A stretch of 64,000 bases of DNA from UBA1952 sp965200035 (GTDB lineage: Bacteria > Bacteroidota > Bacteroidia > Chitinophagales > Chitinophagaceae): assembly GCA_965200035.1 (NCBI GenBank), contig OZ241334.1:496001-560000 (forward strand), given 5' to 3'. Shown here piece after piece: positions 24,115 through 33,076 of the stretch. The position numbers were made by a program, and so were the translations under genes. Below the pieces are notes generated by a model, which worked only from the letters and a program-made list of their open reading frames with translations, was not told the origin of the DNA and did no database searches. Numbering within the stretch: the first letter of the stretch is position 1; each line of letters starts with the position of its first letter.

Positions 24115-25167
24115 ATGAAACTGCAATCTAAACTTGCTGTAGCCCTGTTATGGTGCTTATCAGCTATTGCCTGCAACAAAATCGAAAAGAATATTGAACC
24201 TGAAATCATGACCAAAGGCAGCGCCGCGCCAATTTTGCATGGCGGCTGGCGTAAAATGGGGGATTTCCTAAGCGTCAGATGCGTGCCGACCTACCTGTTT
24301 ACCCTGGATGGCAAAGCATATTTCAGCATGTCGGCAACGCAAAAGCTGACCTCCAGCTTTTGGCAATATGATCCGGTGACGAATGAGTTTACACCTAAAG
24401 CGCCTTTACCGGACAAGGATCAAAGCGGGCTGCCTGTTTTTAAGATCAAAGCGGCGCTTACCGCAGAGGGGAAAGGCTATGTGGCGTTTTTCTGGACGGA
24501 TGATCGTGTCAGGACAATGGATCATAAGGCGCAGGCATGGGTATATGATCCTGCTTCTGATCGCTGGCAAGTAAAAGCTGATTTGTTCACTGAGCAATGG
24601 TATGCGCCGGGCGTCATGACCATAAACGGCATAGCCTATGCCTGTGGTTGGGGTACATCGGACGGCTACAGGAACGGTGAATGCTATACCTATGATTTTG
24701 CCAGCGATCAATGGAATGATCTGCACACGGGGATTAGTGGTAATGCAGGGGGCACCTCCACCACAACCTTTGCCCTGGGCAATAAAGGCTATATGGTCAA
24801 TAAATCGACCATGTTGGATAGCCTTCGGACCAGTGAATACGATCCTGCAATCAACAGTTGGCGGAAAGTGGCCGGATTTCCTATGCAAATACCGAAAAAT
24901 ACGGGTGTTTTAGGATACAACTATGCGCATTACACTTTAGGTAATGAAGCCTATATTTATTTTGCCGGACCTAATCTTTTTGCGCCTGTGACCGACAACA
25001 GCATCTATAAGTTTTCAGGAACGACAAAGCAATGGACTAGGATGGCTGACTTTGACGGGCCAACACGAATAGAGCCTGTCGTCTTTGCGATTGGTGATAA
25101 GGCCTATATAGGCTTTGGCTATGGGGGTGGTCAGGACTTTACTGACCTTTGGGAATATAACCCATAA
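24115..25167 (+). CDS. Kelch-type beta-propeller lipoprotein
   Basis: 350 residues. Lipoprotein signal (SAIAC, Cys20). The body has repeated Kelch-like units: a YDP-type strand followed by W..K..L and a glycine pair, for example WQYDPVTNEF, WVYDPASDRWQVKADL and SEYDPAINSWRKV, with LWEYNP at the end; about five to six blades. Likely displayed at the outer membrane; ligand unknown. It follows the small secreted protein by 56 bp in the same direction, and a hairpin lies just downstream. Confidence 0.85.
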   Translation: MKLQSKLAVALLWCLSAIACNKIEKNIEPEIMTKGSAAPILHGGWRKMGDFLSVRCVPTYLFTLDGKAYFSMSATQKLTSSFWQYDPVTNEFTPKAPLPDKDQSGLPVFKIKAALTAEGKGYVAFFWTDDRVRTMDHKAQAWVYDPASDRWQVKADLFTEQWYAPGVMTINGIAYACGWGTSDGYRNGECYTYDFASDQWNDLHTGISGNAGGTSTTTFALGNKGYMVNKSTMLDSLRTSEYDPAINSWRKVAGFPMQIPKNTGVLGYNYAHYTLGNEAYIYFAGPNLFAPVTDNSIYKFSGTTKQWTRMADFDGPTRIEPVVFAIGDKAYIGFGYGGGQDFTDLWEYNP

Positions 25168-25187
25168 GGCTGTAGCACTTATTTTCT

Positions 25188-25225
25188 AGCGAATAATTGC
25201 CTTTTAATCGAGGCGATTATTCGCT
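25188..25225 (+). terminator. terminator-like hairpin after the Kelch lipoprotein gene
   Basis: GCGAATAAT / ATTATTCGC arms (25189-25197 and 25216-25224) with further pairing inside. The following T-run is short, so termination strength is uncertain. Confidence 0.5.
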
Positions 25226-25327
25226 TTCATTAAACCTACTGATAGTGGTCGCAGAACCGTAGACATTCTTAGATTGAACAACAAAGCCATATTAAAGCCC
25301 TATATTGGATTTTATCAAATCCCATTT

Positions 25328-25810
25328 ATGGCCGATCAACTATCACCTACTGAAATCCTTTTAAGAGATGAATACTTTCATTTGCAGAAAACCATTGAGG
25401 ATTTTGACAGCAAATCCATAGCTATCAAAACATGGAGCATATCTGGAAGTCTTGTTATCATTGGCGCGGGTCTTTCAGACAAAGGAAGCAAAGAACTTTT
25501 TATCGTTGGGGCGATTGCTTCTTTACTCTTCTGGTACATTGAAGGGAATTGGAAAGGTTTCCAGCAATCTTTTTTTTACAGGATACATCAGATTGAAGAC
25601 TACTTTGTAGATTCTGTAAAAAATCCAACAGTGCCCCTTCAAATTTCAAGAAACTGGTCTAAAAGTTGGAACGGCGAATTCAGGAAGAAAATATTCCAGT
25701 TAATGCTTTGGCCAGGCGTTATGCTTCCGCATATCCTGTTATTCGTTGGAGGAATTTGCCTCTACATTTTTGACTGCAACGGTGTGATTAATATTCACAG
25801 GTCAATCTAA
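25328..25810 (+). CDS. small membrane protein, possibly SLATT-like
   Basis: 160 residues from the ATG at 25328; a TTG-initiated extension from 25274 is less likely. An N-terminal helix (EILLRDEYFHLQKTIEDFDS), then a hydrophobic pair at about 35-75 (SGSLVIIGAGL and FIVGAIASLLFWYIEG), and another hydrophobic segment near the C-terminus (PGVMLPHILLFVGGICLYIF). The layout recalls small SLATT-type membrane proteins, but the match is loose. It stands alone between the Kelch gene and a 370-bp gap. Confidence 0.55.
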   Translation: MADQLSPTEILLRDEYFHLQKTIEDFDSKSIAIKTWSISGSLVIIGAGLSDKGSKELFIVGAIASLLFWYIEGNWKGFQQSFFYRIHQIEDYFVDSVKNPTVPLQISRNWSKSWNGEFRKKIFQLMLWPGVMLPHILLFVGGICLYIFDCNGVINIHRSI

Positions 25811-26180
25811 AGCTAGTTGGCCCATATTACACCACAAAAATGCGTTAGTGGTACTAATTCGTCCGAAGGTATTGCTGCCTGACTAAGTTTGAACGTAAAT
25901 GTGGCTACGCATTTTCATTGCGTGCAATTTTCAAAAGAGAATTATAAGCCTAATTCCATCATCCTTCCAATTCTGTGCCGACAATCAAGGAGTCATTGTC
26001 CTTTCTAAGAAAGCCAGATGTTTTGCATACAGGTGCTTAACCGAAGTCGTTCCCGTCACCAACTACTATTTTCCTCTGCCTGGGGCATTCACCGCCCACC
26101 CAAAATAACAGCCGGTTTGTTCTCTAGTCCTTCGGTTTGTGTCGTCCCTGTAAACATCACTCTTACAGAAAGGAAACACA
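25811..26180. other. non-coding interval with short inverted repeats
   Basis: No gene is supported. Visible structure: AAAATGCGT (25837-25845) is inverted as ACGCATTTT (25907-25915), and ACCAC/GTGGT pair around the first. A purine-rich stretch precedes the ATG at 26181. Confidence 0.35.
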
Positions 26181-26579
26181 ATGACCCAAACTTCTTACAC
26201 AGAGAATTTAGCAGAATTCGGGTTTCGCGAAATCAGTATGCTAAAAGATATTCTGACTTCTTGGGTAGACAATGGCTTACCAGATAACTTCAATCAGGAT
26301 GGTGTACGTCCGGCAATGAACATGAATAGCGGCTATGTTTTTCTGATCAACGAAGACTACCAGGTAGCTATGATGAATGGAGAGCAGTTGGAAGAATTTC
26401 ACACCCTGCCATATAGCGGGATAGAAGGCTTCTTATCAGACTTGGTTGAGGAGAACGATCCTGATGACCTGCATAAAGAAGATGTCGAATACATCTTGCA
26501 GATAGCCGATGGTATCGGCTTTGATTTGCAACGCTCGTGGCTAGACCTGAAAATAGACGACATTTTAGTTACGGATTGA
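26181..26579 (+). CDS. hypothetical acidic protein
   Basis: 132 residues, acidic, soluble, no signal peptide. It begins with about 40 helical residues and includes a strand pair (GYVFLINEDYQVAMMNGEQL) followed by a helical acidic region. No known family recognised; accessory genes like this are common on Bacteroidota mobile elements beside DUF2958 genes. It is preceded by a purine-rich stretch (AGAAAGGAAACAC) and followed by two hairpins, the second a terminator, so it is probably its own transcription unit. Confidence 0.6.
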   Translation: MTQTSYTENLAEFGFREISMLKDILTSWVDNGLPDNFNQDGVRPAMNMNSGYVFLINEDYQVAMMNGEQLEEFHTLPYSGIEGFLSDLVEENDPDDLHKEDVEYILQIADGIGFDLQRSWLDLKIDDILVTD

Positions 26580-26591
26580 AATTTCGTTACT

Positions 26592-26622
26592 TCCACTGGC
26601 CGGCAAGAGCTCGGCCAGTGGA
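26592..26622. repeat. 11-bp GC-rich inverted repeat
   Basis: TCCACTGGCCG and CGGCCAGTGGA separated by nine bases, directly after the preceding gene. No T-run, so perhaps an RNA-stabilising hairpin. Confidence 0.5.
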
Positions 26623-26638
26623 CCAAAAACATTTTTGC

Positions 26639-26664
26639 AAAGGGCAGACACTATCTGCCCTTTT
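26639..26664 (+). terminator. intrinsic terminator before the DUF2958 gene
   Basis: GGGCAGA / TCTGCCC stem with a five-base loop, A residues before and TTTT after. Confidence 0.75.
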
Positions 26665-26744
26665 ATTGTGATTGAAAACGTGTCTAAACACCCCAGCTCT
26701 TTGAAAAAGATATCGGCATTATCTAACAACAGGAAGGAAAGATT

Positions 26745-27158
26745 ATGAATCTACTCACTATAGAAGATGTGCGGAAACTAACTGACAATGGCGGTCCTCA
26801 GAACCGTGACCAGGATAATGTACCTGTTGTCAGACTCTTTCATCCGGGATCAAATTGCACATGGCTGTTGAGCGAAATCGATCCTCAACGGCCAGACACC
26901 GCGTTTGGCCTTTGCGATTTAGGCATGGGTTGTCCGGAATTAGGGTACGTATCCATCAGCGAATTGGAAGCCGTTGATTTTGGCATCGGCTGGAAAATTG
27001 AGCGTGATGCAAATTTTGAGGCGGAATTTCCAATGAGCGTCTATGCACTCGCCGCAAGCTGGAAAGGATGGATTACTGAAGATAAGTTTGCCTTACTGGA
27101 TGCATATAAAACACTGAAAAATCAAAATGGTATCCCCGCTTGCCCCAAGCCTTCATAG
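26745..27158 (+). CDS. DUF2958 domain protein
   Basis: 137 residues. Shows the family signature: an early PVVRLFHPGSNCTWLLSEID strand pair, then FGLCDLGMGCPELGYVS and ELEAVDFGIGWKIERD. Length is typical. DUF2958 proteins are found on plasmids and conjugative elements; their biochemical role is not established. It sits just upstream of the ImuA/ImuB/DnaE2 cassette, separated by 268 bp that hold a strong promoter and an inverted repeat, so it is probably transcribed separately. Confidence 0.85.
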   Translation: MNLLTIEDVRKLTDNGGPQNRDQDNVPVVRLFHPGSNCTWLLSEIDPQRPDTAFGLCDLGMGCPELGYVSISELEAVDFGIGWKIERDANFEAEFPMSVYALAASWKGWITEDKFALLDAYKTLKNQNGIPACPKPS

Positions 27159-27163
27159 ATAGC

Positions 27164-27192
27164 TTGACAATGGATTGGAGTAGTAATATAAT
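27164..27192 (+). promoter_or_regulatory. perfect sigma70-type promoter upstream of imuA
   Basis: TTGACA (27164-27169), a 17-base spacer and TATAAT (27187-27192): an exact textbook consensus, unusual in Bacteroidota, whose promoters normally use TTTG and TAnnTTTG. It points to the mutagenesis cassette and would give a leader of about 230 bases. Confidence 0.6.
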
Positions 27193-27237
27193 CCTACTAT
27201 ATCCTTTAAATCCTATATGGTTTTCAACCTGTACAAG

Positions 27238-27372
27238 AAATGCGTGCGCCATGAACTCAAAAATCTATCTGCGTCTAATAATGTATCGAACGAATGAATG
27301 GATGCCAAAATCGTCAACTCATTTCGCACATATCTAATCGCTGTTGAAAAGTTTTTCATGGCGCACGCATTT
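27238..27372. repeat. 18-bp perfect inverted repeat pair in the imuA leader
   Basis: AAATGCGTGCGCCATGAA (27238-27255) and its exact complement TTCATGGCGCACGCATTT (27355-27372) enclose 99 bp. In RNA this would be a long stem with a large loop; in DNA it has the form of an invertible segment. imuA starts 54 bp further on. Confidence 0.8.
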
Positions 27373-27426
27373 TGTTTGTTATTATTGGCATCATAATTTT
27401 GAGGTTAATAGTAACAGAAAGGATTT

Positions 27427-28167
27427 ATGCCAGTCAGCACCAATAAGTCGGAGATTATTCAACAGCTTGAAAACCAAATTCTTGCTTTGCAAGGCTTGTC
27501 GCGCCCCAGAAATCAGGAAGTTATCCACACAGGTCTAGGGGCGATTGAGCGGGCATTTCCCAATCACACTTTCCCCACCGGCGCAGTCCACGAATTCATC
27601 AGCGATGCAATGATTGACGGAGCTGCCACGACCGGCTTTCTTGCCGGGCTTGTCAGTTGCCTGACACAATCCAAAGGAATTTGCCTTTGGGTTAGTACTA
27701 AGCGGCGGGTCTTTGCGCCAGCTTTAAAGCCCTTTGGGCTTCATCCTGACCGGATCATTTTTATAGATGCTTCCCGCGATAAAGAAGCCTTATGGATCGT
27801 GGAAGAAGGGCTTAAATGCAATGCCCTTATTGCCGTTGTCGGTGAATTCAGCAATCTGGATTTTACCGCTTCAAGACGGCTGCAACTGGCCGTTGAACAC
27901 AGCAGCGCGACTGGCTTTATTCACCGCTTCCAGGCCAAAACCGAAAATACCGTTGCCTGTGTCTCGCGCTGGAAAATCACCCCGCTTGCCAGTGTTCAAA
28001 AAAGCCAAGCGCCAGGCGTAGGTTTTCCAAAATGGAATGTGGCACTTACCAAGGTGCGCAACGGACAGCCCGGGACATGGCAGATAGAATGGACATCGAA
28101 GGGCTTCCGGCAGATCGCGGCTATCTCTAAGACAATCTCACAACCCGTCATCAGTCAAACAGGGTAA
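27427..28167 (+). CDS. imuA: ImuA-like RecA-fold protein
   Basis: 246 residues. Resembles the ImuA/SulA-type RecA-like proteins of damage-inducible mutagenesis cassettes: an N-terminal helical part, then GLGAIERAFPNHTFPTGAVHEF and a strand with LWVSTKRRVFAPALKPFGL. In ImuA-ImuB-DnaE2 systems this accessory supports the error-prone polymerase complex on damaged DNA. It is one base from the next gene (imuB) and is followed by dnaE2, the standard order. GC-richer than the first 20 kb, suggesting import. No LexA box could be recognised in the leader. Confidence 0.85.
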   Translation: MPVSTNKSEIIQQLENQILALQGLSRPRNQEVIHTGLGAIERAFPNHTFPTGAVHEFISDAMIDGAATTGFLAGLVSCLTQSKGICLWVSTKRRVFAPALKPFGLHPDRIIFIDASRDKEALWIVEEGLKCNALIAVVGEFSNLDFTASRRLQLAVEHSSATGFIHRFQAKTENTVACVSRWKITPLASVQKSQAPGVGFPKWNVALTKVRNGQPGTWQIEWTSKGFRQIAAISKTISQPVISQTG

Positions 28168-28168
28168 G

Positions 28169-29669
28169 ATGGCAAAGCGCTTTATTGCAATATGGTTCCG
28201 TCATTTAATGACGGATTGGGTAACCCGTCGCAGGCCTGATCTTGCAAACGAGCCTTTTGTCCTGGCTTTGCCGGAACGGGGCCGAATGGTCGTCAAAGCT
28301 GCTAATAAAATCGCGCAGGACAAAGGGGCACAGGTTGGGATGGTTGTTGCCGATTGCAGGGCCATTCTACCCTCTTTAAAAGTGTTTGATGATACGCCGG
28401 GGATGCCGGATAAAATCCTTGCAGGGCTTGCGGAATGGTGTCTGCGCTTTACCCCATTTGCTGCCGTTGATCTTCCGGATGGACTTATTCTTGATATGAG
28501 CGGCTGCGCCCATTTATGGGGCGGCGAGCGGGAGTATTTATCGGATATCCTCAACCGATTGCGCGGCTTTGGCTATGACACACGCGCAGCCATTGCCGAT
28601 ACGGCAGGCACAGCCTGGGCTGTGTCACGTTTTGGTACGCAAACAGCGATTATCGCTTCAGGTGCTCAGGGCGAAGCCTTAAAGCCACTGCCGCCAGCCG
28701 CTTTGCGTCTGCCGCCGGAAATGATTGAGCGCTTGGAAAAACTGGGCCTTGTGCAAATCGACAAATTCATGGATATGCAAAGAGCTGCCTTGCGCAGGCG
28801 TTTTGGGCCTTTCCTGCTGCAACAACTTGAGCAGGCTTTAGGCGAACGAATGGAGCCGCTGTTGCCTATCTGTCCCATTCAGCCTTATCAGGAACGCTTG
28901 CCAGCGCTTGAACCAATCCGCACGCGCAAAGGCATTGAAATTGCTTTGGAGAAGTTGCTGGAGCAGCTTTGCGCACGCCTTATCAAAGAAGAAAAAGGGC
29001 TGCGCAAGGCAACATTTAGAGGCTTTCGGCTGGACAGCAATATTCAGCAGATCGAAATCAGTACCCAAAGGCCATCGCGGGACGCTGTGCATTTGTTCAA
29101 GCTCTTTGAGTTAAGGATTGCCACCATGCAGCCCGATTTTGGGCTTTGAACTATTTATCCTGGAAGCGCAGCATGTTCAGGATTATGAAGCGGCTCTGGA
29201 AGAGCTTTGGCAGATCGGCAATGCCGAAGCAGAAAAAGATATTGCAGAATTGTTGGATCGGATTGCCGGACGGATTGGCGCAAATGCAATTCACCGTTTC
29301 CTGCCCACAGAACACTACTGGCCGGAGCGGTCGGTGAAACGCGCAACATCCCTGCAAGAGCAACCAAAAACCGAATGGCAGATAAATAAGCAGCGCCCGG
29401 TGCTTTTATTACCGCATCCAGAGCTTATTGAGGTCATGGTGCCATTGCCGGATTATCCGCCGCTGATGTTTCATTACAAAGGCAAACCGCACCGGATTAA
29501 AAAAGCCGATGGCCCCGAACGTATTGAGCGGGAATGGTGGTTGGAAGACGGTGAACACCGCGATTATTACTGTGTGGAAGATGAAGACGGGGGACGTTAC
29601 TGGCTGTTTCGCTTAGGCAGCTATGCCAACAATAACCCGCAATGGTTCCTCCACGGCTTTTTTGCCTGA
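28169..29669 (+). pseudogene. imuB: ImuB (inactive Y-family polymerase), one-base frameshift
   Basis: About 500 codons in total. The first frame (28169-29149) has the Y-family palm/finger start (AKRFIAIWFRHLMTDWVTRR) and the helix-hairpin-helix and little-finger regions. The second frame (to 29669) has the typical ImuB tail ending RDYYCVEDEDGGRYWLFRLG and WFLHGFFA. The two join if one G is removed from the GGG near 29141-29143, restoring PDFGFELFILEA. The usual catalytic acidic residues are not evident, as normal for ImuB, which acts as an adaptor linking DnaE2 and the beta clamp. The lesion is either a real inactivating mutation or a sequencing error next to a TTTTGGG run. Confidence 0.85.
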
Positions 29670-29688
29670 CAATAAAAAGAGAGAATTG

Positions 29689-32600
29689 ATGCGCTATACA
29701 GAATTACAGGTGACGAGCAATTTCAGCTTTCTTCGGGGTGGTTCACACCCTGAAGAAATGGTCAGCTATGCGCAATCATTAGGTTATACTGAGATTGCTA
29801 TTACAGATCGTAATACGCTGGCAGGGATCGTCCGCGCCCATGCTGCTGCAAAAGGCAAAGATATCCGCGTCATTCCGGCCTGCCGCCTGGATTTATTGGA
29901 TGGCATTAGCTTGTTGGCTTACCCAACAACGCAAGAGGCCTATTCAGAATTATCGGCGTTACTGACCAAAGGCAATCTGCGTACTGAAAAAGGACAGTGC
30001 CATTTAAAGAAAGCTGACGTGTATGATCATGCGGCTGGCATTCTGTTTATTGCTGTGCCACCCGAAGCGCTTAATGAAGAATATGAAATCGACTTAGCCT
30101 ATCAAGACACCTTGCGGGAGTATAAAAAGCATCTGGGCAAAGCCCTGTATTTAGGCGCTGTCTGTACCTATACCTGCGATGATGGCAAAAAGTTTTTCCA
30201 TCTTGCCGAACTTGCCAAAAGCCTGAACGTCCCTTTGGTTGCGACCAATGACGTGCATTACCACTCGCCTGAAAGGCGGCAGTTGCAGGATGTCCTGACA
30301 TGTATCCGCGAGAAATGCACCATTACCAATGCCGGGTTTAAACTGTGCCAGAACGCAGAGCGTTACCTAAAACCGGAAGCCGAAATGAAGCGGCTGTTTC
30401 GGTTATATCCCGAAGCTATCGCCCGCACCCAGGACTTTGCCAAAGCCTGCCAGTTTTCGTTAGATAGCTTGAAATACGTCTATCCCGAAGAACTGACCAC
30501 CGAAGGTCGCACCCCGCAAGAGGAGCTTGTGCATTTGACATGGCAGGGCGCACAGGAACGCTTTGCAAACGGTATTCCCGACCATCTGAAAACTACGATT
30601 GAAGCGGAACTGGCATTTATGGAACGCAAGAATTATGCGCCCTATTTCTTAACCGTGCATGACTTTGTACGCTTTGCGCGGGAGCGCGATATTCTTTGTC
30701 AGGGAAGGGGATCGGCCGCCAATTCTGTCGTGTGCTATTGCCTTGGCATCACTTCCGTTGACCCCACGAAATTCAAGCTGCTCTTTGCCCGCTTTATGAG
30801 CGATGCGCGGGACGAGCCACCCGATATTGACGTGGATTTTGAGCATGAGCGCCGCGAGGAAGTGATGCAATATATCTTCAACAAATACGGACGCGACCGG
30901 GCCGCGATTGTCGCCACCGTGACGCAAGTACATTCAAAGGGGGCGATCCGCGATGTCGCCAAGGCAATGGGTCTGTCCGTTGATGCGATCAACCGCCTGT
31001 CCGGTTCGGTGTGGGAATTTACCCCGGAATGGTTTGCAGGCAAGCGCGTGTCTGAATATGGCTTTGACCCCAACGACCAACACTTGCGCAAGGTGCTGGA
31101 GCTGACTGCACAGTATATCGGCTTTCCGCGCCAGCTTGGGCAGCACACCGGCGGCTTTGTCATCACGCAAGGCAAGCTGAGCGATCTGTGCCCCATCCTG
31201 AACGCAAGGATGGCAGACCGCACCAATATCGAATGGAACAAGGATGATATTGAAGCCCTGGGCTTTTTAAAAGTAGACGTGCTGGCTTTGGGAATGCTGA
31301 CCTGTATCCGAAAATGCTTTGATCTGGCAACGGCGCATTACGGCCTGAACCTGACCTTGGCAGAGATCAATAAAGAGGATGACCCGAAAGTTTTTGAGAT
31401 GATTAGTCGCGCTGATACCATTGGCGTGTTTCAGATCGAAAGCCGGGCGCAAATGTCAATGCTGCCCCGCCTGAAACCCAACTGCTTTTATGATCTGGTG
31501 ATTGAAGTTGCCATTGTGCGGCCTGGTCCCATTCAGGGCGACATGGTCCATCCTTACTTGCGCCGCCGCAATGGCGAAGAAAAAGTTGAATACCCGTCCA
31601 AAGAACTGGAAGAAATCTTAGGCCGGACGCTTGGCGTGCCGCTGTTTCAGGAGCAGGCGATGGAAATCGCCATTGTCGCCGCTGGCTTTACGCCTGCCGA
31701 AGCCGATGGGCTGCGGCGTAGCATGGCGACCTTCAAAGCTAAAGGACTGGTGAGCCAGTTTCAAAAGAAACTGGTGGATGGCATGGTGGCGCGGGGTTAC
31801 AAGGAAGAATTTGCCCAGCGGGTCTTCAAGCAGCTTGAAGGCTTTGGTTCTTACGGTTTCCCTGAAAGCCATGCGGCCAGTTTTGCCCTGCTGGTCTATG
31901 CCTCTTGCTGGCTGAAATGCCATTACCCCGATGTCTTTGCCTGTGGCCTTTTGAATAGTATGCCGATGGGCTTTTACCAGCCTGCCCAAATCGTCATTGA
32001 TGCCCGCAAGCATGGCGTGGAGATAAGACCTATTGATGTCAATTGTTCCAATTGGGATAACGCACTGGAAGAAAAGAGCGGTAATTATTGTGCCCTTCGC
32101 TTAGGCTTTAGACAGATCAAAGGTATGCGGGAAGAAGATATCTGGATGCTGGCGGCAGGACGGCAAGCGCCCTATACAACCATTACGGCAGTGATGGATG
32201 CTGGCGTGCCGCTAGCAGCCTTGGAAAAACTGGCTGATGCGGATGCGTTTCGCTCGATGGGACTGGACAGGCGGCAGGCACTTTGGGAAGTATCGGCTTT
32301 ACAAGACAGACCCATTGGATTATTCAACGGCCAGTCGGCGGCAAGTGAAGCGGAGGCAACCATTATTTTGCCGAACATGTCGCCCGCCGAGCATGTGGTA
32401 CAGGATTACGGCAGTACCGCTCTATCCTTAAAAGCCCATCCGGTCAGCTTTATTCGTGACAAGTTGCGCAACATGAATATTGCATCGACCGCTGATTTGA
32501 GCCAAATCCCCGATGGAGCGCCCCTTGCGATTGCTGGATTGGTGCTGGTGCGGCAAAGACCCGGCACCGCATCGGGCATCTGCTTTATCACCATTGAAGA

Positions 32601-32919
32601 TGAATTTGGTACAGCAAATCTTGTGGTATTTAAAAAGCTGTTTGATAAATACCGCACCGAGATTTTGCGCTCGCAGTTGCTGATGGTGGAAGGGCGCTTA
32701 CAGCGTGAAGGATTGGTTACTCATATCATCGTGCATAAATGCCACAACATGACTAATCTATTGGAAGGCATGTTGATTGCGGGGGAAGATCAGTTATCTG
32801 TCTTAACGCTGGCAAGAGCCGATGAAAGCGATGGCGGCTTATATGCGCGTGATCATCGTATTAAACCTAACAAACCAATGCAGATGGAATTGTTCCCAGG
32901 CGGCAGGAATTTCAAGTAA
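29689..32919 (+). CDS. dnaE2: error-prone DNA polymerase DnaE2 (ImuC)
   Basis: 1076 residues from the ATG at 29689, the expected DnaE2 length. PHP domain at the N-terminus (YTELQVTSNFSFLRGGSHPE). The polymerase core includes GRGSAANSVVCYCLG and the catalytic PDIDVDFEHERRE (Asp379, 381, 383), then palm/fingers (GVPLFQEQAMEIA, FPESHAASFALL), a tandem HhH and a C-terminal OB domain (PLAIAGLVLVRQRPGTASG). It is the polymerase subunit that extends past lesions with ImuB and ImuA. 19 bp follow the imuB stop. A start at 29623 is in frame but lies inside imuB and lacks homology. Appears intact. Confidence 0.95.
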   Translation: MRYTELQVTSNFSFLRGGSHPEEMVSYAQSLGYTEIAITDRNTLAGIVRAHAAAKGKDIRVIPACRLDLLDGISLLAYPTTQEAYSELSALLTKGNLRTEKGQCHLKKADVYDHAAGILFIAVPPEALNEEYEIDLAYQDTLREYKKHLGKALYLGAVCTYTCDDGKKFFHLAELAKSLNVPLVATNDVHYHSPERRQLQDVLTCIREKCTITNAGFKLCQNAERYLKPEAEMKRLFRLYPEAIARTQDFAKACQFSLDSLKYVYPEELTTEGRTPQEELVHLTWQGAQERFANGIPDHLKTTIEAELAFMERKNYAPYFLTVHDFVRFARERDILCQGRGSAANSVVCYCLGITSVDPTKFKLLFARFMSDARDEPPDIDVDFEHERREEVMQYIFNKYGRDRAAIVATVTQVHSKGAIRDVAKAMGLSVDAINRLSGSVWEFTPEWFAGKRVSEYGFDPNDQHLRKVLELTAQYIGFPRQLGQHTGGFVITQGKLSDLCPILNARMADRTNIEWNKDDIEALGFLKVDVLALGMLTCIRKCFDLATAHYGLNLTLAEINKEDDPKVFEMISRADTIGVFQIESRAQMSMLPRLKPNCFYDLVIEVAIVRPGPIQGDMVHPYLRRRNGEEKVEYPSKELEEILGRTLGVPLFQEQAMEIAIVAAGFTPAEADGLRRSMATFKAKGLVSQFQKKLVDGMVARGYKEEFAQRVFKQLEGFGSYGFPESHAASFALLVYASCWLKCHYPDVFACGLLNSMPMGFYQPAQIVIDARKHGVEIRPIDVNCSNWDNALEEKSGNYCALRLGFRQIKGMREEDIWMLAAGRQAPYTTITAVMDAGVPLAALEKLADADAFRSMGLDRRQALWEVSALQDRPIGLFNGQSAASEAEATIILPNMSPAEHVVQDYGSTALSLKAHPVSFIRDKLRNMNIASTADLSQIPDGAPLAIAGLVLVRQRPGTASGICFITIEDEFGTANLVVFKKLFDKYRTEILRSQLLMVEGRLQREGLVTHIIVHKCHNMTNLLEGMLIAGEDQLSVLTLARADESDGGLYARDHRIKPNKPMQMELFPGGRNFK

Positions 32920-33076
32920 TGGAGGTGTTCTCTGGTACACTTTAAGAAAGGCGAACGGGTGAAAATATCGAAGAATGTATATCGTCCATTATAGAATCAT
33001 ACTTAATAAATGTCCTTGATATAAATTGAAATAACCTTTGCGAGGAGCATGAACATCCTTTCGCGAATTTTGGGGT

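Noticed and set aside
29623..29688. Earlier start for dnaE2
   Set aside because: The extra residues lie within the imuB coding region and do not fit the PHP-domain start; the ATG at 29689 gives the family N-terminus.
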